From Deltaproteobacteria bacterium (GTDB lineage Bacteria > Desulfobacterota > Binatia > UBA9968): a stretch of 10,097 nucleotides of DNA. Of this stretch, positions 1-7,276 are shown piece by piece (positions within the stretch are counted from its first letter, which is position 1; each line of letters starts with the position of its first letter). The stretch is taken from the NCBI GenBank assembly GCA_005878685.1, contig VBLN01000004.1, forward strand, positions 1 to 10,097, written 5' to 3'. The translations under genes and the position numbers were made by a program. The notes under the pieces are model-generated. The model was not told the origin of the DNA and did no database searches. It saw nothing but the letters and a program-made list of their open reading frames with translations.

Positions 1-2388
1 GAGGTGATCATCGTCGACGAATTCACGGGGAGGCTCATGCCTGGCCGTCGCTGGTCGGACGGACTTCATCAGGCCATAGAAGCGAAGGAAGCGGTGCGGA
101 TTCGCGAGGAGAACCAAACCTTGGCGACCATCACCATTCAGAACTACTTCCGCATGTATAAGAAGCTGGCCGGCATGACGGGGACCGCGGACACCGAGGC
201 GACCGAATTCAAAAAAATCTACAAGCTCGACGTCGTTGTGATCCCGACGCATCGGACGATGATCCGGATTGATAACCCGGATGTCGTCTACCGGAGCGAG
301 ACAGAAAAATTCGATGCCGTAGTGCAGGAGATCGCTGCCTGTCACGAAAGGGGTCAACCCGCATTAGTCGGTACGACCTCGGTCGAAAAGTCAGAGCGCC
401 TCTCCCGGATGCTCAAGAAGCAAGGCATCAGGCACAACGTCCTTGCTCAGGCCGGAAGATTCGCGGCGGTGACCATTGCCACCAACATGGCGGGGCGCGG
501 AACCGACATCCTGTTAGGCGGGAATCCAGAGTTTCTGGCTCGTTCCGACATGGAGCATGAATGGATCAGTCGAGCCTCCAATCTTCCCTTCCAAGGAGTC
601 ACAAGATACGAGGACGCGCTGAGAGAGCTGAGGGAAAAATCTGAAGAAAAGATTCAGCGGGCCGAGGCGAGTTATCGCAAACAGGTGGAGGTGTACGAGC
701 AGCAGCGGGCGGACGCGCTCAAGAAATCTACGGAGAGCCAACGGCGTCTGCGGGAGCTTTCTCCTTTTCGTGCGGTCAGGCAACAATACGAAGATCTGTC
801 CGCCACGGAATTGATTGAAGCCTTGCACGAGTTGCGCAATATCCCTGAAGGTTATCTGCGAGCGAAGGAGAGCTTGGAGTCCTCTCTTGCCGAAGCGGGC
901 CGATCTGACCAGGCGGAAGTCCTTCAAGCGTTCGAGGAAGCCCGCGCGGCCTTTGGCGAATATCTGACGCGTTGGCAAGAAGGGGACGGGAAGAGGCAGG
1001 AGCTTATGGAGGCCTTGGATGAGAAGAGGCGTAACTACGAGCAGAGGATTAACGACTATGAGTTTGCGGTGACGAACGCGCTCTTGTCCCAGGGAGATCA
1101 GGCCCAGATCGTGGCTGAATACCAAGAGGCCTACAAAGCATTTGAAGAGGCCGAGGCCCGTTGCGAGGAGCTTCGCCGTCCCTATGAAGAGACGATCCGT
1201 GAGGCGCAGAGGGATTACGAGTCTAAAAGACAGGAGTATGTGCGCGCCGTCGAAGAGATCCGGGAAAAGCTGGAAAAGGCTCCGGAAGCGTATAGACAGC
1301 GGTACGAGGAGATCTTGGAGAGCTATAAGAAGGTGTGCGCGGAGGAGCGGGAGAAGGTAATCGGTGCAGGAGGGCTCCACATTGTGGGAACGGAGCGCCA
1401 TGAGAGCCGAAGGATCGACAATCAGCTGCGTGGTCGGTCCGGGCGCCAGGGCGATCCGGGCTCATCCCGCTTTTATCTCTCTCTGGAAGATGATCTCATG
1501 CGCATTTTCGGCGCCGACCGAATCCAGGGAATCATGAACCGGTTGGGCATGGAAGAGGGCGTTCCGATCGAGCATCGGCTGGTTACCCGGGCCATCGAGA
1601 ACGCGCAGAAGAAGGTCGAAGCCCATAACTTTGATATCCGGAAACATCTTCTGGAATACGACGATGTCATGAACAAGCAGCGTGAAGTTATCTACCATCA
1701 GCGCAGGGAGGTTCTGAAGGGCGATAACCTTAAAGAGGAAGTTTTGGAGATGGCACGAGGATTGGCGGAAGAGATTGCGGAGCGCTATGGGGACAAAAAC
1801 CTTCATCCTGCGGACTGGGATTTAAAAGCGCTCAATGAGTCACTCTTTCACCAATTCAATTTCCGCCTCGATCTCAAGACCAAGGAGCAGGAGGATTTAA
1901 CTCCGGAGAGATTAGAAGAGATAGTTTGGGAGCGGGTGGCGCAGACTTACGATAAGAAAGAGGAGCGGTTTGGTCCACCGATGCTCCGGCAGTTGGAAAA
2001 AATCATCATGCTTCAGACGATCGACAGTCTCTGGAAAGACCATCTCTTCAATATGGATCACCTGAAAGAGGGAATTGGTCTGCGCGGTTATGGACAGAAG
2101 AACCCTTTGCAGGAGTATCAGAAAGAGGGGTTTGAGATGTTTGAGGAGATGGTCCATCAGATTCAAGCGGATGTCGTGCAGAAGCTCTTTACTATTGAGG
2201 TGGCGCGTGAGGGCGTGATGGAAGAGATGGAAATTCAGCGCGGTCCGCAAAGAATGGTCTTGAGTCATGGCGATGGCGGAGAGGCAGCCCGTGTAAATCC
2301 GGTCAAACGCCAAGGAAGCAAGGTAGGCAGAAACGACCCTTGCCCCTGCGGTAGCGGAAAGAAATACAAGAGGTGCTGCGGCAAGTAA
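1..2388 (+). CDS. secA: SecA preprotein translocase ATPase (5'-truncated by window edge), with large NBD2 insert
   Basis: SecA is the cytosolic and membrane-peripheral ATPase that drives unfolded preproteins through SecYEG. The frame is open from base 1 (Glu, then GTG read as Val), so the start lies outside; by comparison with E. coli SecA about 330 N-terminal residues, including Walker A, are missing from view. Counting the GTG at 4 as residue 1: VDEFTGR and [10 protein letters not shown] at 4-30, [14 protein letters not shown] at 56-69, helicase motif IV region GTTSVEKSE at 123-131, motif [11 protein letters not shown] at 160-169, motif [13 protein letters not shown] at 474-484, the helical scaffold and two-helix finger region ([37 protein letters not shown]), and the zinc-binding SEC-C tail [15 protein letters not shown] near 779-793. 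Two oddities: about 12 residues are absent between HNVL (144-147) and AQAG (148-151), and residues about 174-455 replace a segment only some 35 residues long in E. coli. Identity is certain; the deletion could be real or an assembly error. Confidence 0.98.
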   Translation, partial: EVIIVDEFTGRLMPGRRWSDGLHQAIEAKEAVRIREENQTLATITIQNYFRMYKKLAGMTGTADTEATEFKKIYKLDVVVIPTHRTMIRIDNPDVVYRSETEKFDAVVQEIAACHERGQPALVGTTSVEKSERLSRMLKKQGIRHNVLAQAGRFAAVTIATNMAGRGTDILLGGNPEFLARSDMEHEWISRASNLPFQGVTRYEDALRELREKSEEKIQRAEASYRKQVEVYEQQRADALKKSTESQRRLRELSPFRAVRQQYEDLSATELIEALHELRNIPEGYLRAKESLESSLAEAGRSDQAEVLQAFEEARAAFGEYLTRWQEGDGKRQELMEALDEKRRNYEQRINDYEFAVTNALLSQGDQAQIVAEYQEAYKAFEEAEARCEELRRPYEETIREAQRDYESKRQEYVRAVEEIREKLEKAPEAYRQRYEEILESYKKVCAEEREKVIGAGGLHIVGTERHESRRIDNQLRGRSGRQGDPGSSRFYLSLEDDLMRIFGADRIQGIMNRLGMEEGVPIEHRLVTRAIENAQKKVEAHNFDIRKHLLEYDDVMNKQREVIYHQRREVLKGDNLKEEVLEMARGLAEEIAERYGDKNLHPADWDLKALNESLFHQFNFRLDLKTKEQEDLTPERLEEIVWERVAQTYDKKEERFGPPMLRQLEKIIMLQTIDSLWKDHLFNMDHLKEGIGLRGYGQKNPLQEYQKEGFEMFEEMVHQIQADVVQKLFTIEVAREGVMEEMEIQRGPQRMVLSHGDGGEAARVNPVKRQGSKVGRNDPCPCGSGKKYKRCCGK
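523..1368 (+). other. Coiled-coil-like insert within SecA nucleotide-binding domain 2
   Basis: This segment sits between LGGNPE, just after motif V, and [13 protein letters not shown], just before motif VI. That is the position of the 'variable subdomain' of E. coli SecA NBD2. It is dominated by Glu, Arg, Lys, Gln and Ala with regularly spaced Tyr and Leu and very few Gly or Pro. The few helix breakers (near LSPFR, NIPEGY, EAGRSD, EGDGK and LSQGDQ) suggest several long helices folding back as antiparallel coiled coils. Reading frame and codon style continue smoothly from the flanking SecA sequence, so it is an in-frame part of the protein and not an inserted gene. Length variation here is known between phyla; the role of this version is unknown. 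Confidence 0.8.
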
Positions 2389-2395
2389 CTAACTA

Positions 2396-2460
2396 AGGGG
2401 AGAAGGGGCCTTCCCCTCAGAGCGGGAGGCGATAGGCCTCTAATTATCTGTCCTTTTCTC
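2396..2460 (+). terminator. Possible weak terminator after secA
   Basis: Two small hairpins follow the secA stop. The first pairs AGGGGA (2396-2401) with TCCCCT (2412-2417) around a roughly 10-base loop. The second pairs GAGGC (2426-2430) with GCCTC (2436-2440) around GATAG and is followed by a pyrimidine-rich stretch ending CTTTTCTC rather than a clean T run. Neither is convincing as a strong intrinsic terminator, so readthrough from secA into argJ is possible. The rest of the 193-base spacer to argJ holds one further 6-bp hairpin (TGTCTG 2474-2479 with CAGACA 2486-2491) and no promoter I can defend. Confidence 0.3.
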
Positions 2461-2581
2461 ACGTAACCTGATCTGTCTGTCATCTCAGACAAAGTAATGT
2501 GACGAGCGCCTCCCTTCCTTCGGGCCAGGCCCCTTTACTTGGGAGAAAGGCAGGGAACAGCAAGTCAAGTCGGGGAGTTCT

Positions 2582-3769
2582 ATGGCGAGGGTTACAGTTC
2601 CCGGGTTCAAATTTGCGGGTATTGCCTGCGGCATTAAAAAAAGCCGGAAGAAGGACTTAGCTGTGATATTTTCCGAGCGGCCAGCTACGGCGGCTGCCCT
2701 TTTCACCACAAATAGAGTTAAGGCGGCTCCGGTCTTGGTTGGGTTGAAGCGGATGAAACGCGGAGTTCTCCAGGCTGTAGTCGTCAATAGCGGCAACGCT
2801 AACGCATGCACAGGCAGCCAAGGTCTCGGTGATGCGGAAGCCGCGTGTCGGGAGGCGGGTTTGCGGTTAAGGATCGAACCTAAACTCGTTTTTCCCTCCT
2901 CCACTGGAGTGATTGGAATTCCTCTTCCTACGGAAAAGATGAGAAGAGGCATTCAAGAGGCCGCCAAGAAGCTTTCGCTAAAATCCTTTCTGCATGCGGC
3001 AGAGGCGATTCTGACGACGGATCGGTTTGTCAAGGTCGCGACAGCCTCTTGTCTCTTGAAAGGAAGAAGGGTGGTGATTGCAGGGATGGCCAAGGGGGCA
3101 GGGATGATCGCTCCAAACTTGGCGACCATGCTCGTCTACATTCTCACCGATGCTGCAGTGGAACGGCGTTGCCTCGACGCAATTCTACGTCGATCTGCCG
3201 AAGAGACCTTCAACCGCATCACGGTCGATGGAGATATGAGCACGAATGATACGGTGCTTTTCCTGGCGAATGGATTTGCCGGGAACTCACCGGTGAGGCG
3301 GGGGAGCAGGGAAGAAAGGGTATTGGGGCAGGCGACTCAGAGGGTGATGAAGGAACTCGCCGTCAAGTTGGTCGGGGATGGCGAGGGAACGACCAAGGTT
3401 GCTGAGATTCGAGTAGACGGCTCTCGCTCGGTAGCTGAAGCGAAAAAGGTGGCGTTTGCCGTCGCCAACTCGAAGCTGGTCAAGACCGCTTTTTTTGGCG
3501 CAGACCCAAACTTCGGCCGGATCATGGCGGCTATCGGCTATGCCGGCGTTGGCATTCAGCCGGAGAGAATAGATGTTTCATTTGACGGGGTTATAGTTGT
3601 GAGCAAGGGCGTTGGAATCAATTCGACGGAGAGAGCTGCCGCCAGGGTTTTAAGACGGCCGTCATTCACTGTGAGAATTCACTTGCATCACGGAAAACGG
3701 TTCGCCTCTGTATGGACCTCGGATCTTGGTTACGAGTATATCCGGATCAATTCGGCTTATAGGACCTGA
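2582..3769 (+). CDS. argJ: ArgJ, bifunctional ornithine acetyltransferase / N-acetylglutamate synthase
   Basis: ArgJ moves the acetyl group from N-acetylornithine to glutamate, closing the cyclic arginine pathway; some members also make N-acetylglutamate from acetyl-CoA. The cytosolic precursor self-cleaves into alpha and beta chains. At 395 residues it has normal full length. Visible signatures: NSGNANACTG at 69-78, the oxyanion-hole segment STGVIGIPLP at 107-116, TTDRFVK at 145-151, the autoproteolysis site ATML at 181-184 with Thr182 as nucleophile inside KGAGMIAPN..TML, DGDMSTNDT at 216-224, GDGEGTTK at 265-272, and FGADPNFGRIMAAIGYAG at 305-322. The C-terminus LGYEYIRIN..Y matches the family end. 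The ATG is preceded by GGGGAG at 2572-2577, only 4 bases away, which is short but usable. It follows secA in the same direction, a pairing I recall from Geobacter-like bacteria. Whether the dual or only the ornithine activity is present cannot be read from sequence. Confidence 0.97.
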   Translation: MARVTVPGFKFAGIACGIKKSRKKDLAVIFSERPATAAALFTTNRVKAAPVLVGLKRMKRGVLQAVVVNSGNANACTGSQGLGDAEAACREAGLRLRIEPKLVFPSSTGVIGIPLPTEKMRRGIQEAAKKLSLKSFLHAAEAILTTDRFVKVATASCLLKGRRVVIAGMAKGAGMIAPNLATMLVYILTDAAVERRCLDAILRRSAEETFNRITVDGDMSTNDTVLFLANGFAGNSPVRRGSREERVLGQATQRVMKELAVKLVGDGEGTTKVAEIRVDGSRSVAEAKKVAFAVANSKLVKTAFFGADPNFGRIMAAIGYAGVGIQPERIDVSFDGVIVVSKGVGINSTERAAARVLRRPSFTVRIHLHHGKRFASVWTSDLGYEYIRINSAYRT

Positions 3770-3880
3770 TGCTCCCTTCCTTGACCGCCGAATGAGACGC
3801 CAACTTTGTTCCCATCTGCGTCTTTTTGCACAGTACAACTGGCTAAAACAAAAAAAGTCATCTCTAAGAAGTCAAAAACA

Positions 3881-3917
3881 GCAAGGGGTAACTGGCTTTA
3901 CACCAGTTACCCCTTGC
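3881..3917 (-). terminator. Perfect 15-bp hairpin, probable intrinsic terminator for minus-strand transcripts
   Basis: GCAAGGGGTAACTGG (3881-3895) and CCAGTTACCCCTTGC (3903-3917) are perfect reverse complements around a 7-base loop. Read on the minus strand the stem is followed directly by TGTTTTTGAC, a usable U tract, with a second run of seven T about 20 bases on. Read on the plus strand it is followed by GTACAAAC, with no T run, though A-rich sequence precedes it. It therefore best fits termination of leftward transcription from the dehydrogenase operon, about 260 bases after that gene's stop. It lies 111 bases past argJ and might slow rightward transcription as well. A small mobile palindrome is the alternative. 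Confidence 0.7.
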
Positions 3918-3951
3918 GTACAAACTTTGAAGCCCTTTGGCGGTAGCTACT

Positions 3952-4089
3952 TCACCAACACGGGTTTACCAGCTTGTATTCCGAACAGCGGCCCGTCAGA
4001 AGCACCACGAGGGGTAAAATCAGGGTTGCTTCAACTAACGTCTGGCCGTTGTTTCTGAATAAGCCTCTAATTTGCTTCCATGAAAGCAT
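3952..4089 (-). pseudogene. TadE-like pseudopilin N-terminal fragment (45 codons), probably decayed
   Basis: The minus strand encodes a 45-residue frame starting at an ATG (4089-4087) and ending at TGA (3954-3952). Residues 1-14 are basic and polar, residue 15 is Gly, and then comes QTLVEATLILPLVVLL. Gly followed by a hydrophobic helix with Glu at position +5 is the prepilin-type pattern, and G-Q-x-L-V-E-x-x-L-I-L-P matches the start of TadE/TadG-like proteins of Tad pili. The similarity stops at about residue 32, and the remaining CSEYKLVNPCW is unlike the family, so this looks like a remnant and not a complete gene of 130 or more residues. No Shine-Dalgarno precedes the ATG. In a different frame of the same strand, an open stretch ending in a plausible-looking tail (PLFGIQAGKPVLVK) ends at a TAG near 3946-3948, which may mark a frameshifted continuation. 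The identification rests on one short motif. Confidence 0.4.
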
Positions 4090-4178
4090 TGAATCCGACA
4101 GCTACAGTTTTGATGACCCAATTTGAGGGAAGCTGCCTCCAAGCTAGCGTGATAGCAGTGGTGCTTACATCCCCTTCC

Positions 4179-5576
4179 CTAAGTCGTTGGATCCCCGATC
4201 AGCCCAGATTGGATTGACGATTCCTTGCTTGCCGTCTGGTCGTGCGCCACTTTGTCCCTATGGTTTCCTGCTCCCAACTTGATAATTTTATCCTGGAATT
4301 CGTCCAATCCTTTGGTTGCGTTTCTCGTGTCGACTGCCACCTTGGCCGATCTAAGAATGTCCTGGAGATTGTACGAGTCGTGATTGGTCAAAATGACAAC
4401 GCAGTCCTGAGATTTGATCAGAGCCGGGGATAGTTCTACAGACTCCAAAACCTTTCCTCCGAGGTTCAGCCTTGGCACCATGGGATCGTTATACGAGATG
4501 CGCGCGCCTTTCGCCTTCAAAATCTGCATCACGTCGATAGCCGGAGATTCCCGACAATCATTGACCCCCTTTTTATAGGCCACCCCAAGGATGAGGACTT
4601 TCGCTCCCCTGACGCTCTTTTCAAGCCGGTTTAATGCCTCGGTCACTAGACCGCCAACTACGGAAGGCATCATGCCGTTGATCTCGGCCGCTAGGGCGAT
4701 GAATCGTGCCTGAAAATTGAGCGCCTTGAGCTTCCAGGCTAAATAGTGAGGATCAATAGGAATGCAGTGGCCTCCCAGGCCAGGGCCCGGATAAAAGGGG
4801 ATGAAACCGAAAGGTTTGGTAGCCGCCGCGTCGATGACCTCGTAGACGTCGACGCCTAGTAAATCACACATGAGAGCCATTTCGTTGACCATGCCAATAT
4901 TGATGCTCCGGAAGGTATTTTCGAGCAGCTTAACCATCTCGGCGCACTTTGGGCTCGACACGGGCACGACTCGCTCCGTGAATTGCGAGTAAAAGATTTT
5001 GACCAACTCCTTGCACCTACTCGTAACCCCGCCGACGACTTTAGGTGTGTTATGTGTGGTGAAGCTCTTGTTTCCAGGGTCAATTCTCTCTGGAGAAAAG
5101 GCCAGGAAAAAGTCTTTCCCTACCTTGAGGCCTGTTGATTCGAGCTCGGGAAGAATCAGCTCCTCGGTCGTGCCGGGATAAGTTGTGCTCTCCAGGACAA
5201 TGAGTTGGTCTGGCCGAAGTTGCTTCTTAATCTCCTCCGTGGCCCCAAGAATAAACGAGATATCCGGGTCTCTGCTCTTGCTGAGAGGAGTAGGCACGCA
5301 GATGCTAATGGTATCCGCCTTCCGCAGCACAGTAAAATCGCTCGTGGGATAAAATTTCTTTTTCCGCAAAGCGTCTTGGATAATTTTGTCGGGGACATCG
5401 CTGATATAGGATTTTCCATCCTCGAGACTTCTTATCTTTTTCTTGTCAATGTCAACGCCGATTACGGTGAAGCCGGCATTCACCATCTCTAGGGCCAAGG
5501 GAAGGCCAACGTATCCGAGCCCGATCACCGCTGTGGTCGCTGTATGCTCTTCTAGTTTATCTTTGAGTGTCGTCAA
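4179..5576 (-). CDS. wbpA: WbpA-like UDP-N-acetylglucosamine (nucleotide sugar) 6-dehydrogenase
   Basis: This enzyme family oxidises C6 of a UDP-sugar twice with NAD+ to give a UDP-uronic acid for polysaccharide synthesis in the cytosol. The N-terminal Rossmann motif is VIGLGYVGLPLA at 17-28. CVPTPLSKSRDPD (93-104) and LESTTYPGTTEE (128-139) are typical of the group. The catalytic lysine lies in KLLENTFRSINI (216-227). The catalytic Cys271 lies in GPGLGGHCIPIDP (264-276), and the C-terminal UDP-binding domain begins near GVAYKKGVNDCRESPA (331-346). The opening (TLKDKLEEHTATTAVIGLGYVG) closely resembles WbpA, hence UDP-GlcNAc as the favoured substrate; UDP-ManNAc or UDP-glucose cannot be excluded. 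The start is TTG, supported by a perfect GGAGGT eight bases upstream. About 30 hydrophilic residues after 435 extend past the usual end. It lies 22 bases behind prsR on the same strand, so the two are almost certainly co-transcribed. Confidence 0.93.
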   Translation of the reverse strand: MTTLKDKLEEHTATTAVIGLGYVGLPLALEMVNAGFTVIGVDIDKKKIRSLEDGKSYISDVPDKIIQDALRKKKFYPTSDFTVLRKADTISICVPTPLSKSRDPDISFILGATEEIKKQLRPDQLIVLESTTYPGTTEELILPELESTGLKVGKDFFLAFSPERIDPGNKSFTTHNTPKVVGGVTSRCKELVKIFYSQFTERVVPVSSPKCAEMVKLLENTFRSINIGMVNEMALMCDLLGVDVYEVIDAAATKPFGFIPFYPGPGLGGHCIPIDPHYLAWKLKALNFQARFIALAAEINGMMPSVVGGLVTEALNRLEKSVRGAKVLILGVAYKKGVNDCRESPAIDVMQILKAKGARISYNDPMVPRLNLGGKVLESVELSPALIKSQDCVVILTNHDSYNLQDILRSAKVAVDTRNATKGLDEFQDKIIKLGAGNHRDKVAHDQTASKESSIQSGLIGDPTT

Positions 5577-5584
5577 CTTGAGTT

Positions 5585-5590
5585 ACCTCC
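5585..5590 (-). promoter_or_regulatory. Shine-Dalgarno GGAGGT fixing the TTG start of the dehydrogenase
   Basis: On the minus strand GGAGGT precedes the TTG at 5576-5574 by 8 bases. This is optimal spacing, and it lies inside the 22-base gap after the prsR stop. It justifies the unusual TTG start over any internal ATG. Confidence 0.85.
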
Positions 5591-5598
5591 GTTTCCCG

Positions 5599-7017
5599 TC
5601 AATGGTCTTGGTCCGCTTGCCATGTTTGTTGTCCCTTCGCGCTTTGACGCCCTGGGCCCAATCTCTTGAATTCTCCGATATCAATCTCGTACTTGGCAAT
5701 GAGCTCATAAAGATTCACTCGGCTGATCCCGAGGTCTTTTGCCGCTCGACTGATGATGCCTTCGTTCTTTAGCAGAGCCCTTCGCACATAGTCGGCCTCC
5801 ATAGCTTTCCTGGCGTATTTCAGATTCACGTCATGATTCGGTCGGTCCAGACTAAACCCCAGGTCATTTGGGCTTAGGATGGAGTGGGTAGACAAGACTA
5901 CCGCCCGGTTGATTAGATTTTCCAGCTCTCGGACGTTGCCGGGCCACGAATAAGCCATGAGCTTTTTTTCTGCGCCGGCGGAAAGGGAAATGAGGGGCCT
6001 GTGGTGCTCTCCGCAATGTTTCTGCAAAAAGTGCCGGGCCAGCGGAACGATATCTTCCTTTCTCTCACGAAGCGGCGGGATGGTCAACGGAACTACTTTC
6101 AACCGGTAGTATAGATCTTCACGAAAGGCGCGGTTCTCCACGTCCTTTTTAAGATCTCGATTGGTAGCAGCGAGGATTCGGACATCTAATTCGATCGGCT
6201 GGTTGCCGCCGACCCTCTCGATCTTTCGATCCTGGAGAAAGCGGAGCAGTTTGACCTGCAAGGGCGGAACAAGCTCTCCAATCTCGTCGAGGAAAAGCGT
6301 TCCCTTGTGGGCCAACTCAAACTTTCCCTTCTTTTGGATGTAGGCTCCCGAGAAGGCGCCCTTCTCATGGCCGAAGAGTTCGCTTTCCAATAGAGCCTCG
6401 GGAATAGCTCCACAGTTGACGACAATAAAGGGGTTACCTTTTCTCAAGCTTCTCTGATGAATCGCCTGGGCGACGAGTTCCTTCCCAGTGCCGCTATCCC
6501 CACAGATCAATACGGAAATATCAGACAGCGCCACACGCTCGATGAAGTGATAAACCTGCTGGATGCTCTTGGAGACTCCCACAAGACCGTAAAGACCCGA
6601 CCCCGAGCTGGAATAGGTGGATTGCAGTCGTTTCTGCAGTTGGTGGATGTAGAGGGCACGTCTAATCATGACTTTCATTTCGTCTAAGATAATCGGTTTC
6701 GGGTAATAATCAAACGCCCCCAGTCGTACCACCTGCAAGGCATGGGCGTCGTTGTTATTGCCGCTGACAATGATCACGCGTGTCAACGGATCTTGCGCCA
6801 GCATTTGTTCTAAGAGACGCAGCCCGCCGAGGTCCGCCGGACTTTGAGGGTCCAACGAAAGATCCGAAATGACGACCGGGGGTTTCTCTCCGCGAAAGAT
6901 TGTCAACGCTTCGTGTTCGTTGCAGGCGGTGAGGACCTGGTAGTCCTTCTCAAGGGCCCGCTGCATCTCTTTCACAATCTCTTTTGCGTCATCAACAATG
7001 AGAATTTTGGATTTCAC
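5599..7017 (-). CDS. prsR: PrsR-type (PEP-CTERM-box) sigma-54-dependent response regulator
   Basis: This is a two-component transcription activator that, once phosphorylated, hydrolyses ATP to open sigma-54 promoters. The 472 residues form receiver, AAA+ and Fis-type HTH domains. The receiver has an acidic pocket at Asp9-Asp10, phosphoacceptor Asp52 in VVISDLSLDPQ, and Lys107 in YYPKP. The AAA+ domain has Walker A GDSGTGKE (173-180), the sigma-54 loop GAFSGA (220-225, Ser in place of the usual Thr), Walker B GTLFLDEI (239-246) and WPGNVRELENLI (358-369). The HTH is near 418-445 (ISRAAKDLGISRVNLYELI). The receiver, with its DLSLDP...GGLRLL insertion, IIVSGNNN, and RLGAFDYYPKPI, fits the family annotated as PEP-CTERM-box response regulator (PrsR), linked to exosortase and exopolysaccharide loci. 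The start is GTG; an AAGGA lies about 13 bases upstream, which is long spacing. It heads the operon with the dehydrogenase and is divergent from the kinase gene. Confidence 0.9.
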   Translation of the reverse strand: MKSKILIVDDAKEIVKEMQRALEKDYQVLTACNEHEALTIFRGEKPPVVISDLSLDPQSPADLGGLRLLEQMLAQDPLTRVIIVSGNNNDAHALQVVRLGAFDYYPKPIILDEMKVMIRRALYIHQLQKRLQSTYSSSGSGLYGLVGVSKSIQQVYHFIERVALSDISVLICGDSGTGKELVAQAIHQRSLRKGNPFIVVNCGAIPEALLESELFGHEKGAFSGAYIQKKGKFELAHKGTLFLDEIGELVPPLQVKLLRFLQDRKIERVGGNQPIELDVRILAATNRDLKKDVENRAFREDLYYRLKVVPLTIPPLRERKEDIVPLARHFLQKHCGEHHRPLISLSAGAEKKLMAYSWPGNVRELENLINRAVVLSTHSILSPNDLGFSLDRPNHDVNLKYARKAMEADYVRRALLKNEGIISRAAKDLGISRVNLYELIAKYEIDIGEFKRLGPGRQSAKGQQTWQADQDH

Positions 7018-7276
7018 AAAGCTTCGCTTGTCCTTTATCTATTCAGAAGTATGATTTCCGTGGATTTCAACGATAGAACGGGAGAGGAGGCCTGTTGACA
7101 AATGGATGTTTCAAAAGTTGCTCAGTCAAAGCAATCTTAACGGTTCCGTAACAATGATTTAGCAGTCAGCGAGTATCTTAGTGTAAACAATCCTGACAGC
7201 CGGCTTGACTTTCTGGACCATTAATGGCACAAAGTTTAACTTGAAGTTTCTGGCCGAGAAACTGGGGAGCATAGGA
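7018..7276. promoter_or_regulatory. Divergent intergenic region between prsR and the PAS kinase gene
   Basis: These 259 bases must carry promoters for both directions. A consensus -35 TTGACA lies at 7095-7100 (plus strand), but no good -10 sits 16-18 bases on. A 5-bp hairpin (TTGCT 7118-7122, AGCAA 7130-7134) and a short inverted repeat ACGG-TT-CCGT (7140-7149) are present and could be operator-like. A TGGCAC at 7225-7230 lacks the -12 GC of sigma-54 promoters. AGGAGG at 7085-7090 precedes short ATG frames of 12 and 18 codons, possibly a leader peptide. No promoter can be assigned with confidence. Confidence 0.4.
7264..7269 (+). promoter_or_regulatory. Shine-Dalgarno GGGGAG choosing GTG 7277 as kinase start
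   Basis: GGGGAG lies 7 bases before the in-frame GTG at 7277-7279. The frame could be extended upstream to a TTG at 7205, but no ribosome-binding sequence precedes that codon, so 7277 is preferred. Confidence 0.65.

Larger units (their letters stand above)
3770..4178. other. Gene-poor spacer between convergent argJ and wbpA-like gene
   Basis: These 409 bases separate two converging genes. They contain the 15-bp hairpin, the TadE-like fragment, and most of a second short minus-strand frame (3861-3757, 34 residues) whose MTFFVLASC start resembles a lipobox but has no positive charges or Shine-Dalgarno. The far right portion (4090-4178) shows nothing beyond a loose 7-bp inverted repeat (AGGGAAG at about 4128 and CTTCCCT ending at 4180). 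I see no tRNA, insertion sequence or CRISPR here. The picture is of eroded coding sequence. Confidence 0.6.

Noticed and set aside
4..6. GTG at position 4 as a real secA start
   Set aside because: It encodes an internal conserved Val of the VIIVDE segment, and the frame continues upstream to base 1. The gene is cut by the window edge.
514..1401. Antisense open frame of 295 codons opposite the SecA insert
   Set aside because: It is a by-product of Glu/Arg/Lys/Gln-rich codons read backwards, giving a Leu/Phe/Arg-rich nonsense protein with no motif. The sense strand is clearly SecA.
3726..4058. Plus-strand frame of 110 codons after argJ
   Set aside because: It overlaps the argJ 3' end, runs straight through the 15-bp hairpin (giving a mirrored GVTGFTPVTP peptide), has no Shine-Dalgarno and no recognisable domain.
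7225..7239. TGGCAC resembling a sigma-54 -24 element upstream of the kinase gene
   Set aside because: The -12 position reads TTAA rather than TTGC, so the invariant GC is missing.
7205..7276. Upstream TTG start (24 extra codons) for the histidine kinase
   Set aside because: No ribosome-binding sequence precedes it, while GTG at 7277 has GGGGAG at 7-base spacing. The extra residues match no domain.
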